NCBI GenBank assembly: GCA_031213475.1
Contig: JARUPZ010000013.1
Location: forward strand, 5,126,739-5,190,738
Source: Nereocystis luetkeana
Taxonomy: Eukaryota > Sar > Phaeophyceae > Laminariales > Laminariaceae
Direction: 5' to 3'
DNA length: 64,000 nt
Of this stretch, positions 37,301-49,500 are shown piece after piece. Every line of letters begins with the position of its first letter. Within the stretch, counting starts at the first letter, position 1. Below the pieces are notes generated by a model. The model did not search any database and had not been told where the DNA came from. It worked only from the letters and a program-made list of their open reading frames with translations. The position numbers were made by a program, and so were the translations under genes.

Positions 37301-40300
37301 CATCCCCCAGATCTTGCCGCTCTTGTTATCACGACAGCTCCAAAATCTGCCGGATGTTAGATAACAGGTCCCATTCCCTGGATATTCCCGCCTCGTCATC
37401 ACGACAGTTCCTAAATCTGCCAGACGTTGATAACAGGTCCCATCCCCTATCGATATTACCGCCTGATTATCACGACAACCCCTGAACCCGTTGGATGGTG
37501 GACACCAGGTCCTATCCCCTACATAGAGCGTACCGCCTGATTATCACTGCGTACAATTCTTGCAAGTTTTGTCACCTCGGCAGGGTCACTCTGGCACATT
37601 TCCGCCTCCCAATCGACCTAAGGTACAGCGCTCTACATGCGATGAAGACTTCGGTAGCTAGTCATTTGGAGGCTTGAGTTTTTTTTTTTTTTTCCCAAGA
37701 AGTTACCGCTACGGGAAGCGCTTGTGCCCAGCGAGGAGTGCCCCTCCCAATCCTGGTACCGCATACTAGCCTTTTCAAGAGCCTTGCGCTCAACGTTTAG
37801 CCGCGGAACGTTACGTGGCCAAAATAGGAGATTATCAACTGCTGTCGCGCGCTGCACCAGATTAAGTGTTTCTGAGGCGTGCCTTAGTGGGAAGTGGCAG
37901 CTGCGATAGTGGTCTTCACACTCCTTGCCCACCTTAAGGTCGGACTTAACACGGGGCTCGTCGCCTCAGGAACTAGCCACGTCGTACCCACAATCGTTGT
38001 TTTTTTTCGCAAACTATTTTTTCGATATATATATATATTCATTGTGCCCATCGGGGTAAGCTCTCAATTTTTTTTTTAAAATCCCGTGCTGGGGGTGGTA
38101 TCTAGAGGCTCCTGGAGGGGGGAAGGGGCCTCAAGAAAACTACTGGTGCGCCCCTTCCGTGGCATGTGTGAGGAGGCGGAGGGGGGTCGGGGGGGGGGGG
38201 GCGGGGGGCGGGGGACGAGGCCTGAAATCTATCCGTTGTGATACGTCTGCGGAACATGTACGCATAGTTTGCGCTGGGCTTGACTTTAGTTGCTGCTTCT
38301 TGTTTTTTTTTTAACTGAGATGCCCGTACCGATACATACGGCATTCTGTACCTGGTACCTTTTAGACGCAGATGGCAACAGCACGACATCGTGTCATACG
38401 TGCCATACAGCGGTAGTGAGACAGCAGTGCATATACGACAACGGCCATGCATTTACCGAGTATACCCTCCCCTCCCTTCCGCCTGGTCGGTGGAAACCCG
38501 ACGTGCTCCGTCCCGGCCGGCGATGTAGGGATGCGAGGGTCTATGGTCATACGACTACGGCAATGCTAGGACATCGAGTACCCCCCCGCCCCCCCCCCCC
38601 CCTTTCCGCCTGCTTGCTCAAGGAAAACCAAAGGCCATTCATGCCAATGAGTACACCCCCCCCCCCCCCCTCCCCGCTTCCGCTTCCCCCCCCCCCCCTC
38701 CCCCGCTTCCGCTTCCGCCTGCCTGTTGATTGAAGGAAAAACCATGGCAACGAGATGGAGCGCGCCCGAGACCTTTTCTATGCGTTGTGGATCCCCGACT
38801 TGTTCATGAAGAGGGTGGAGTCGGGTGAGTGGCGGCCGCTCGCTTTTGTTCTCGGTGGCCCATGAATGTGTGATTGCAATAAAGCGGTGCACCTCGCCAG
38901 ATGGCAAACGCACACTTACGAGGGACCACAGTAAATAGGACCAAGTATTGTTAGTAAAAAAAGCGAAATGTAGAGGTGTTTCGTATGTACCGTAGGTCCT
39001 ATTTAATATGGTCCCCCGTAATTTTAGTAACAGCAACACTCCGAGCGCAAGGCGCTGTTTGTTTCCGTGGGTTTGTGTTGTTTGGGGAGTGCTTGTGAGT
39101 GAATTAGCATCGAAGCTCATGCAAGACATTGTCGGATGACAACAGCAGAAATAATCCTATATTTGTAAACCTTGCGCCGGTACAGCCCGTGCGTCTGCAG
39201 GCTCCGTGACTTGTCAAACAGCGAGTTCGAATGGTTGGTACTAAAAGCTTACATTTCTTTCTGTACGGTTGACGACAGAAATGTTTAGCATTTTGGTAAG
39301 CATTGAAAACGAAAACGTCGGCTGTAAGATCGAAAATTTCTTCGAGTCTGTGCTATCAATGCTGCACTTGAATTATACCTGGTATGCTATGCCGGCTATG
39401 CCGGTACGTACTGCAGTAGTCTGCATATCCCGGGATAATACACCCTGCATACCTGGTACATTTCATGATGTCAGGTACGTATACGAGGATCATATAGCAT
39501 CGAAGCTCATGCAAGACATTGTCGGATGACAACAGTAGAAATAATCCTATATTTGTAAACCTTGCGCCGGTTCAGCCCGTGCGTCTGCAGACTCCGTGAC
39601 TTGTCAAACAGCGAGTTCGAATGGTTGGTACTAAAAGCTTACATTTCTTTCTGTACGGTTGACGACAGAAATGTTTAGCATTTTGGTAAGCATTGAAAAC
39701 GAAAACGTCGGCTGTAAGATCGAAAATTTCTTCGAGTCTGTGCTATCAATGCTGCACTTGAATTATACCTGGTATGCTATGCCGGCTATGCCGGTACGTA
39801 CTGCAGTAGTCTGCATATCCCGGGATAATACACCCTGCATACCTGGTACATTTCATGATGTCAGGTACGTATACGAGGATCATATATACCATACAGCAGC
39901 ACTACGTGGCCTTTCTCGTTTTCTTTTTAATGTGTACCTGGTACAAGTATTGTAGTCGTCCGGGTGGGAAGGCGTCAGCTGTGGGTTTCTTTTTTGCGAT
40001 AAAAGCTGCTGCTGTGGAGAACGTTTTACGATACGAGTACTATTAATACCAAGCAAATAACGAGCACTGGGGCGAAAATAGCCGAACGTTTTTTTTTTTT
40101 TTTGTCTACGTATCTTTTTTCGGAAAATGCTTTTGAGTCATCAACGTTGAAGCTCCTGCTGTAGATTCGAAGTATCACACATACCTTGCAAAGCTGAATT
40201 TCGGCCTAATCTTCGATTTCACAGCTGTTGTTTTTGATTAATGTCATAATTTTGTCGGATGGAAAACACCGCAAGGGCCGTTGCGGAAGGAGTTTCCCCC

Positions 40301-43300
40301 CCTGAATTTTCCAGATTTTTGTGACGTTTTTTTCGCGCATTTTTTTTTCATCTTGCAGATTTATCCCTGTTTTTTTTTTCTCCAAAAAATTGCGAGTTTC
40401 AACTCTCCTGATAGTTCGCCTTTTGTTGAATTTCACAAATTTTGGCAGAACCCCCCCGTGTACCTTTTGATTCAATATTCCAATTTTTCCAAATTCTGGA
40501 AATTCTGATAATAGTAGTAATACCATACCAGGTATACGTAAACCACCGCCGTACTATTCGTACAAATAGTGCCCCTGGTACGTACTTCGAAGTATGATAT
40601 GTACAGCAGTTGTTGTAGTGCCTGGGCACCTGGTTCAGCAGTGCGTGTCCGCACCGAAGAAACATTATGTTGATAAAAATAGGCCCATATCGGAACGAGC
40701 AGTAAGAAAATTGGGTAAAAAAACGCAGCTAGACAGCGGGGCCAACTCTAAATCGAAAATTGGGTAAAAAAACGCAGCTAGACAGCGGGGCCAACTCTAA
40801 ATCCGTATGCAATAGAGCTAGATCGAGGTCAAAAGAAAAAGGCATCCAGCCTGGACACCGAATTAACGTTTCTTAACCCCTTTAGAACCGTAGTCCCGTT
40901 TTTGGGACCAACCACTCAAAGTCCAAGTACTTGTCCCCAATCGTCCCCACAACGGGAATGCAGTATTAGTAAAAGGGTTAACACGAGGTCTTTCCACGTG
41001 TTTTTCGTGTCTACAGGTATTCATATACCGGTACCAGATGTGCAGGTACACGGAGTATCGTGGCACAAACAAACGATGATGCTTGTGTACGGGTAGGAGA
41101 AAAAAAAGGCTAACCCAATGCGAGCACGACTCGCATCGTGAGTGAAGTTTATGTTATAGTCAACTATGGCGAGGACATCCTTTCTTGGTAACAGGCACCA
41201 GGTACCAGGTACTGGTATGTTTTGTACGGCGACGTAAGTCCATACGGCATTTTCGGTTGACTTTGGAGGCGTTCTACGATAGAGATTTCACCCTATTTTT
41301 TCTGAGGCCCCTCACTTAAGGGGCTCCACACCTCACCGGAAAACTGACTTTAGCAAAAATGAATTTACATGCCGATGAATAATCCCATGGGCCAAACATA
41401 CAAAAACGCCATTTTTCGAAGCAAGATTTGGTATTCCGGCGATTTTGGAACTCCGCCATTCAGAAAAAAGTAGCGGAAATGTGCTGCCTCTACACATCGT
41501 AGAACACGTTTGAGGTGTTGACTGTGATTGTCGGTGGTCTGGCCGCGAGATATGCGTCGGATGGGGCGGGTCGGGGTGGAGTGGGGGTGGGTTGTTGGGC
41601 CAAGCAGGCGTTCTCTCGGGGGTGGGGTGGGTCAGACAGCAGTAGTGGGCTACCTCTGTCGTGGCCGCTATAGTAGTTAGTGCCTGTGGAGTCGCTCGGC
41701 ACCGATGGGATGAACTATTACGGAGGACCATAGTAAATAGGACTGAAATATTGGTATGAAAATAGGGAAATATATGAGGTTTTTTGTGTACCGTAGGTCC
41801 TATTTACTACGGCCCCCGTAAAGAGTGTTGTGTTACCAGGGCCCATAGTTAATAGGACCTACGGTACACACAAAAACCTACCAGGTATACAAGTACCTAT
41901 TTTTACTGACAATATTTGGTCCTATTTACTATGGTCCCCCGTGACAGCTGTAGTGCCGGGATTGTTAGCTGGCGCATATCGTACCGGCAGCATAGAGGAC
42001 ACCACTACTACTGCTGTAGTGGCGAGATGCAGTCCACGGCATGCAGCACCTCGCTCTGGTTTCAAGCGCTTGGTAACAGTGGAAGGCGAGAAAGAAGGGG
42101 GGGCGGGGGGGGGTGTGTGGGTGGGACCATACTCTCGTGTTGCTTGCGTTAGCCATTTGACCGGGGGAGCCGCAGTCCCGTTTTGGGGACAAACCAGTCG
42201 ATTCTAATCAACTTGTCCCCAATATGGGACTGCGGTCCTAAAAAGGGTTGAGGTGAAAATGAAGAATCTACTACAGCAGTTGTATGTCTATGTTGGATGC
42301 GGAGGAAGCTATTATACGCACGTAGTGTGTCTTGAATTTGGGTTTTTGGTCGTGTTGTGGTGTGTCGTGTTGTGCTGTGTTGTGTTGTGTTGTGTCGTGT
42401 TGTGTTGTGCTGTGTCGTTATGTGGCGTTGTTTCGTTGGCCGTTGCTGCTGCTGCTAATGATGCTGATGCTGCTGCCAATAAAAAAAAATACGCGAAAAA
42501 CTTCAGAGGATTCAGCTGGAATTTGAAACCAGGGCTTCACGTTGCGTTGTGTCGTAATGTTGTTGTGCCTGCTGTATACTCGTTCAGCAGCGCTCGCTTT
42601 GTCTGTTGCTGCTCTGTGCACGGCGGCAATTTGTGATGAGGTGGTTGCTGTCGATTTTGAAAAAAAAACGGCAAAAGGTCGGCTTCAGCTGGGATTTGAA
42701 CCCAGGACCTCCTCAACCCAAATGAGGAATGCTAACCACTACACCACAGAAGCTGATCAGGCGCCCTGCACGTCATTTTTTTACATAATCCGCCCGGCCC
42801 GTGACAAAAACCCCAAAATATTCATGCATGCCACCTGCTACCCATCGGGTACTTGGTACATGCCAGGTGTGTGTGTTCTTCACACTAAACCGTTTTTTCT
42901 GTTCGTGGATATCCAGCACATCCAGTGTCCGTGCTGGTTCTTCGTCACCGAGCTCTGTAGTTTCAAAAACCACGGCACAACTCAGTACCAATGTAATGCA
43001 GTGAGCAGACTAGACGTTGCAATGCCCATGCTCATCGTACTGCTATTATAACTGCTGTATATACTGGCATACTTTCGGTGTACCCGGGGTGATGGATGGT
43101 TAAATTTAGTCGGTAGGATAGAAGACCAATATTTGCTTCGATCGAAGCCTGATCAGCTTCTGTGGTGTAGTGGTTAGCATTCCTCATTTGGGTTGAGGAG
43201 GTCCTGGGTTCAAATCCCAGCTGAAGCCGATTTTTTGTCTTTTTTTTTTTCTTCAAAATCGAGAGCAACCGCACCAGAAACTGCCGCAGTATCAAAAGCG

Positions 43301-43522
43301 GCAGCAGACAATGCGAGCGAGTTAGTACTCCTATTAATAGATGAGTACATCAAACGTATACCTGGTATAGCATATCGTAGCACAACGCAACACTTTAAAA
43401 CATGAGGCCCTGGTTTGAAATTCCGGCTCAAGCCGTTTTTGGTCACGTATTGCCTGCTTTTCGAATTTGGCAGCAGCACAGCAGCAGCAGCAACACAGCA
43501 GCAGCAACACAGCAGCAGCAGC

Positions 43523-43554
<32 letters not shown>

Positions 43555-46500
43555 CAGCAACGACCAAACAAAGCGATGAGAACAAAACACAACACAACAC
43601 AACGCAATCCAACGCAATCCAACGCAATCCAACGCAATCCAACGCAACCCAACCCGTGTCCACATACACCTATTGCCAATATTGTGTGATGATAGATGCC
43701 ATAATATGTACTATAGACACGGGCTGGGTTGGGTGTTGCGTTGCCGTTATACGTCGTGTTGTGTTTTGCTGTGCTGCCATCGCTTTGGTCGTGTCGCTGC
43801 TGCCATATTGTTTTGAGAAAATTATGAATCACGTCCTCTGTAGTTCGACTGATTAAATAGTGGATACTCAACTATGCGTATATCCCATTTTTTCTTCACT
43901 TTTACAAGTTGGTTTACGACAGCTCGTCTAGTTGACACCGTTTCTCTTGCGGACTGTGTTGTTTGTTCTTCACAGTAAACCGTTCTTTCTACCCGTCGAC
44001 ATCCAGCATAGCCAGTGTCCGTGCCGATTCTTCTTACCAATCCTAGAAGAGATACAAGTTCCGTGGCCACAAAACTACGCCACAGAGACACTACTGTACG
44101 TTACCACGTATGCAGTCAGCACAGTGGCCAATGCAATGCCATGTCATGATACTGGATACGACAGGCACGATATACACATTCTATGAAACAGAGAAGCGAA
44201 AGGAAACAGAGAAAAAACAGAAACAGAGAAGACAACTCGGAGCAGAAAAAGAGATAAGAAAAAATGGAAGACAAATACTGCTGTCGTAGACTGGTATGGC
44301 ATTATTTCGTACTTGATTGTTCTCTTGTTCGTATCGAGGTGCATTTTTTTTGCCACAGCCTGTTCGTGTGACCATGGCTGGGTGTCAGGGAAATGAGCGT
44401 GTTGTGAGAACATCATCATCTCAACAAAAACCTGTCTACGCGTATAATACGAGTATGCTACTCGCACCACGAACTCCTGCGGCTGCCTAGCGTGTCCTTT
44501 TTTTTGTTGTGCTTCGGTTTCCCTGTTATTTCCCTTTGCACGACACTTTTTTTTGTTCTTCTCTATACTCTTTTGATCGTTTTTTCCCGTCTCCTCTCGT
44601 TCATATAATGTGTATGTCTCGCCTGTCGTATCCAGTACGACGACATGACCTTGCACTGGATTGTCTACCGCTGTGCTTACTGCGTAGCAACGTGGTATCT
44701 GTGCTGTGGCGTAGTTTTGAGACCACAGACCTTATGTCTCTCTGGCATTGAAGAATCGGCACTGACGCTGGTTGTGCTGGATGTCGACGGGAAGAAAGAA
44801 CGGTTTTAATGTGAAGAACACACACACATGTGTTACACCTTGCCTTGCGTCATGTTTACAAGTTTACTGCATGATACTCGTGCAGCAGCATGTACTCGGA
44901 TTTCCTTCTGCTCTTCATGGTTTGTACAGCATAGTGTGTATGTATGCGGGTTGTGCTTGTCGTACACGGTCAGGCATTGCGTTGTCCAATCAGCTTGGGA
45001 TTGCTGCATTGCGACGTAATACCGCTGTCTGGTACTTTGTTGCCACAGAGGTTGTATCTCTCTATTGACAAGATGGAAGAATCGGCACGGACACTTGGTG
45101 TGCTGTGTGTCCACCAGTAGAATTCACGTTAAAACCCGTTTGAGGACGGTCACGTTTTGGGGACAAACGACTCAGAATTCGAGTGCTTCGTCCCCAAAAC
45201 GGGACTGCTGTCCTAAATGGGTTGAGGCCTATATAGAGGGGTTAGTGACTATAGTTAACGCTTTTAGGACTGCAGCCCCGTTTTAGGGACGAACTACTTG
45301 GAATTTGGCTGATTTGTCCCCAAAACGAGACTGCAGCGTGAAGAGGGACGACCAACCCATTCGGGACCCCTTTTGATGGCGACAGACACCACGATAACTT
45401 TGGTGTTCTCGCGGTGCGAGTGCCCAGCAGGTACAGGTATTGATAAATCATGCTGCCGCCGTGCCGTACGGCTCCCTTTGCATCAACCATCGTAACTCTG
45501 GACACCAATCTCTATCTTTCCTCAATCACGCGATGGCCAGTGCTGTGAATGTCATATGTTTTCTTCTGCTTTCAACTCGCCGGCCTCCTACCCAGGTAGG
45601 TACCAAACCCCTGCTCGTCTACTACTGTACACCCATGAGTAGAGCTCCATACTTCTCAGAGATGGTCTCATCCACACCCACAAGTAGAGCTCCGTACGTC
45701 AAATATATGGTTTTCTTTTTCCTTTCTATCTCAGCCCTTCCGTGCCTCTGTCTTCTCCGAGTTCAACCAACTGAACCCGTCAACTCTATGACCCTCTTTT
45801 CCTTCCCCTGTTTTTAACGATTCAATGTATGCTGGTACTTCTCAACAACCCCCCAGATTTCTTCCGTTCAATCTTCCATCGGCAGGGTGTTTCCTATGCG
45901 GTTCCTATGCGGTTTGATTTCGAGCTTCAGATTTGTATTTTTCGATCCCGAAAGATGAAAGCAAATATCTGCTTGTGTAGTCCGAATGTGCAAAATCCGA
46001 ACCGGATTTTTTCCGATTTTGAGAATTCGATGGGCCAAGTCGAAAGATTTTGGCCCAAAATCCATGACTTCGGCCATTAGTTTTTGAAATCGAGATATGG
46101 TATGATCTCTATTTTTTCAAGACGCTAGCAGCAAGCATCATCAGGAGCAGCAGAACGATCGATGAGTTGGATGGTGACACAGCCACAGAGGCTGTACAGC
46201 GACGTTGCTTCGCGCCCGACGCACAGTCTGCGAGCGCGTCTCTCCGTGGCCAGACTACAGTCGGCTGGCGCGAGATCTGGCCTAGAGATCAAGAAAAGCG
46301 CACCCGTAAACTCCTACAGCAGCAGCAGCAGCAGTCAGTGACACAGTGTGGAATAGTTAAAAAATACCAAGACAGGCTGACTCTGCGAAGCGCACTCGGC
46401 CCGTCTCTTCGCCGCCTGACCGGAAGCAGTCAGCGTGGGCTCGAACGCTTGGGTCCCGCGGGCAGCACCCGGCGCGTTTCTTCGCGGCGCCAGAACACAA

Positions 46501-49500
46501 CAACAGCAGTTGATCCCGGCGTTTCCTGGAGTCCCTGCACGCACGATAGATCCGATTTTTTCGCATTGCAAGACTGTTTCGATTTGCGAGCTTCACAGCT
46601 GAAAATGCGATCGGGTCAAAATCTGAAGCTCAAAAATCTGAACAGCATACTCGTAGAAAACAAACCGAAGTTCCAAGAGCCACGAGTCTTAAGGTGAAGA
46701 ACACACGCGCACATTCTGCAGCAGTTCCTGGTGCAGTTGCTGTCAGTCAATTCTGCAGTCGATTTTGGAAAAAAAGGTAGAACAAATCGGCTTCAGCTGG
46801 GATTTGAACCCAGGACCTCCTCAACCCAAATGAGGAATGCTAACCACTACACCACAGAAGCTGATCAGGCGTCCTGCCCATCATTTTTTATATCTCACAA
46901 GGCTCGGCTTGGCTCGGCCCGGATCCACCGCCCGAGCCCAGCCCTGACGCCTTTCGACATACCTGGTACGTACGTACGCACGTAAATACGTGCTTACGTA
47001 CTTAGGGTTAGGGTACGTACTTACGTACGTACTCAGGGTTAGGGTACGCACTATTGTTTCTCCGAGGCTCCGAGGCGAAGACAAGGAGGGTGTGCTAAAA
47101 TAAAGTAAACAGCAGACTGCTTTTACGTACTCGTATTACGGGGGACCACATCAAATAGGACCTACGGTACACACAAACAACCTACTGGTACAGGTTTCGC
47201 TGTTTCTACTATTAATAACAATATTGGGTCTCTATTTACTACGGTCCCCCGTAATAGTAGGTATTTGTTCTTTCAACCTTCTCTGTGACGTAGGTTGTTG
47301 TGACCATATGTATTTTTTTCGCTCTCCCGCGGACGAAGTGGGCAGCACGGGCATCGGGCGTGCTGGGTGTCGATGAGTAGAAACAACGGTTTCATGCGAG
47401 GGGCAAACACACCGCACACCCACATGTGTACGTTCACCGTAGTGTCCTTGGTCAACGCTCAATGGGGCGAGCGTTTCCCCCCCCCCCCCATGAAACGTTG
47501 TCCCCGAGGGAACAGAAAGAGGTAATGCGGGCTTCGTAAAAAAATCAAAGCCCCCGGGGAGAGAACGCCCCCTTAAGAACCGCAGTCCCGTTTCGGGGAC
47601 AAGCTACTTGAAATTTGAGTAGTTTTTCCCCTAAACGGGATTGCGGTTCTAAGAGGGTCGAGATATTTCTTGAAAAAACGTGTTGTCGACACATCCGACA
47701 CAGGCTCGTGCGTAGCTCGCTTCCCCCGCCGCCGCCTACCTCGCGCTCGATAACCAGCGAATGTCGGGGTCTCCACGGCATCTACTAGCAGGCACATGAG
47801 AAGCAAAGGCCGGTGAACACTCGGGGGTGCTTGTACCCTTGGTGGGTGAGGTAGTCGTGACGGGGAGCATGGGGGGGTTTTGCCCCGCTGACACCCAGCG
47901 AATAGGCCCACAGACTCGAGAGTACCCCAAGCCCCTGTTTGGCCCTCGGCGGCTCGTCGGACCCAAGGGCGTCCGCGCTGTCCCCCGGGGGAGGGCGATA
48001 TATGCTGATACTATATTTTTCCCCGGGGATACAATAGTCGATGGTTAAGAGGGGGGGGTGTACTCGGTAGGAGAGATGTACTCGGTCTCATGCATGGCCG
48101 TAGTCGTATGACCATAGACCCTCGCATCCCTACAATGCCGGGACGGAGCATGTCGGGTTTTCACCGACCGACCAAGCAGACATTGCTTGCACCAAGCGCG
48201 AAACGCCGTGAGGAGGGGGGGGGGGGGGGGCTTCAGTCACTTCAGAAACTCTTTTCCCCGTGGTTAACACAACATTTCAATCACTTTATTGGCCATTTTT
48301 TTGGGGGGGGGGGTGGGCAACACGAGGACGGGCCCGTGGACAGAGGATAGTACGATGGTAGTTCCACTATTCATCAATCCGAGCACACGGGAAAATATAT
48401 GGCAGTAGTCTACAGCAGTGCCCAGGTGGTACAGCCATGTACCCGGCTGGTAGGAACAAATCGGTGTGTCGTTATGCTAATAGGACCATTTCCGAGGTGT
48501 GGTTAGTTGGAGCATACTAAAATCAAGTACTCTGTACACTATCATGTGCTTGGTAGTTTTTTTTGTTTTTGTTTTTCCTTCATCCTTGGTGCAGAAACTG
48601 CGCCCCCTCTACTCGTACGTGCGATACGTACAGTAGTATTGGTGAGTGCCCCAAAATTCGAGACACAGCACTTTTACCCCTTGACAAGAGAGCAACTTTG
48701 CCTTGACACGCCTTGACTGACACCAGACTACTAGATTTTAGTGTTGGATACTCTGCCCTGCGTACGCCCTTGACAGCGCACATGTTGTGTGGTGAGTATG
48801 GTGTCTTGTTCTCTTCGTGCCGAGTTTTTCCCTCTGCAGGAGGACAAAACGATATATTCTTAGCAGTACCAGGTGTGTATATGTGTTTCCAAGATATTTC
48901 TGATATGGTATAGATAGACATTTCAAAAGATGTGTCTGACATGGTACCAGCATACAGCAGTACGAACATGCTTGAGCCTCTTTTCTTTGTTTTCAGCATT
49001 TTGAGCGTTTTTTTCAATTGTTTTTTTTCTTTCCTCTTGCATTACTATTATTCTTTTTTCGCAGACGGGGACTGGAGCCTGTTTTGCCCCAACGAGGCAC
49101 CGGGGCTGCCCGACGTTTTCGGAGACGAGTTCGAAGCCCTCTACGCTTCGCACGAGGCCAAAGGCCTCGCCCGGCGAACCATCAAGGCGCGCCTGCTGTG
49201 GGTCGCCATCATGGATGCGCAGGTACACAGCCAGTACGCGACGTGTGATGAGAGAGTTTGGGAGTTAAGAGTTTGAGGTTGAGCTTTTTTGAATGATTCA
49301 AGAGTTGACCGGTAAACTTTTTGTTGCTCAGCGAAGAACGCCCCTCTAAATCCCCTATATAGCAGCCTTCAAGAGCTTACGCCCAACGTTGACATGTCGA
49401 TAAGCCGCGAGCCCTGTGTGGCCAAGATAGGAGAAATTCTTAACGGTTTTCGCGAGCTGTATGCGGAGCAGAGCACTCAATAATGTCTCCCAGTTCGCTC

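Larger units (their letters stand above)
42350..43640. repeat. Large inverted repeat carrying the tRNA-Pro copies
   Basis: The left arm (about 42,350-42,770) is the diverged complement of the right arm (about 43,140-43,640). Matching blocks in mirrored order: the GTGTTGTG/CACAACAC tract, the decayed tRNA fragment, a CAG/CTG tract, a GCGAGCG...GCAACC block, and the full tRNA-like copy. Confidence 0.75.

Noticed and set aside
39269-39955. Repeated 86/98-residue frame as a possible intron-encoded gene
   Set aside because: It exists only because a 390-bp unit was duplicated in phase; no codon bias, motif or splice support.
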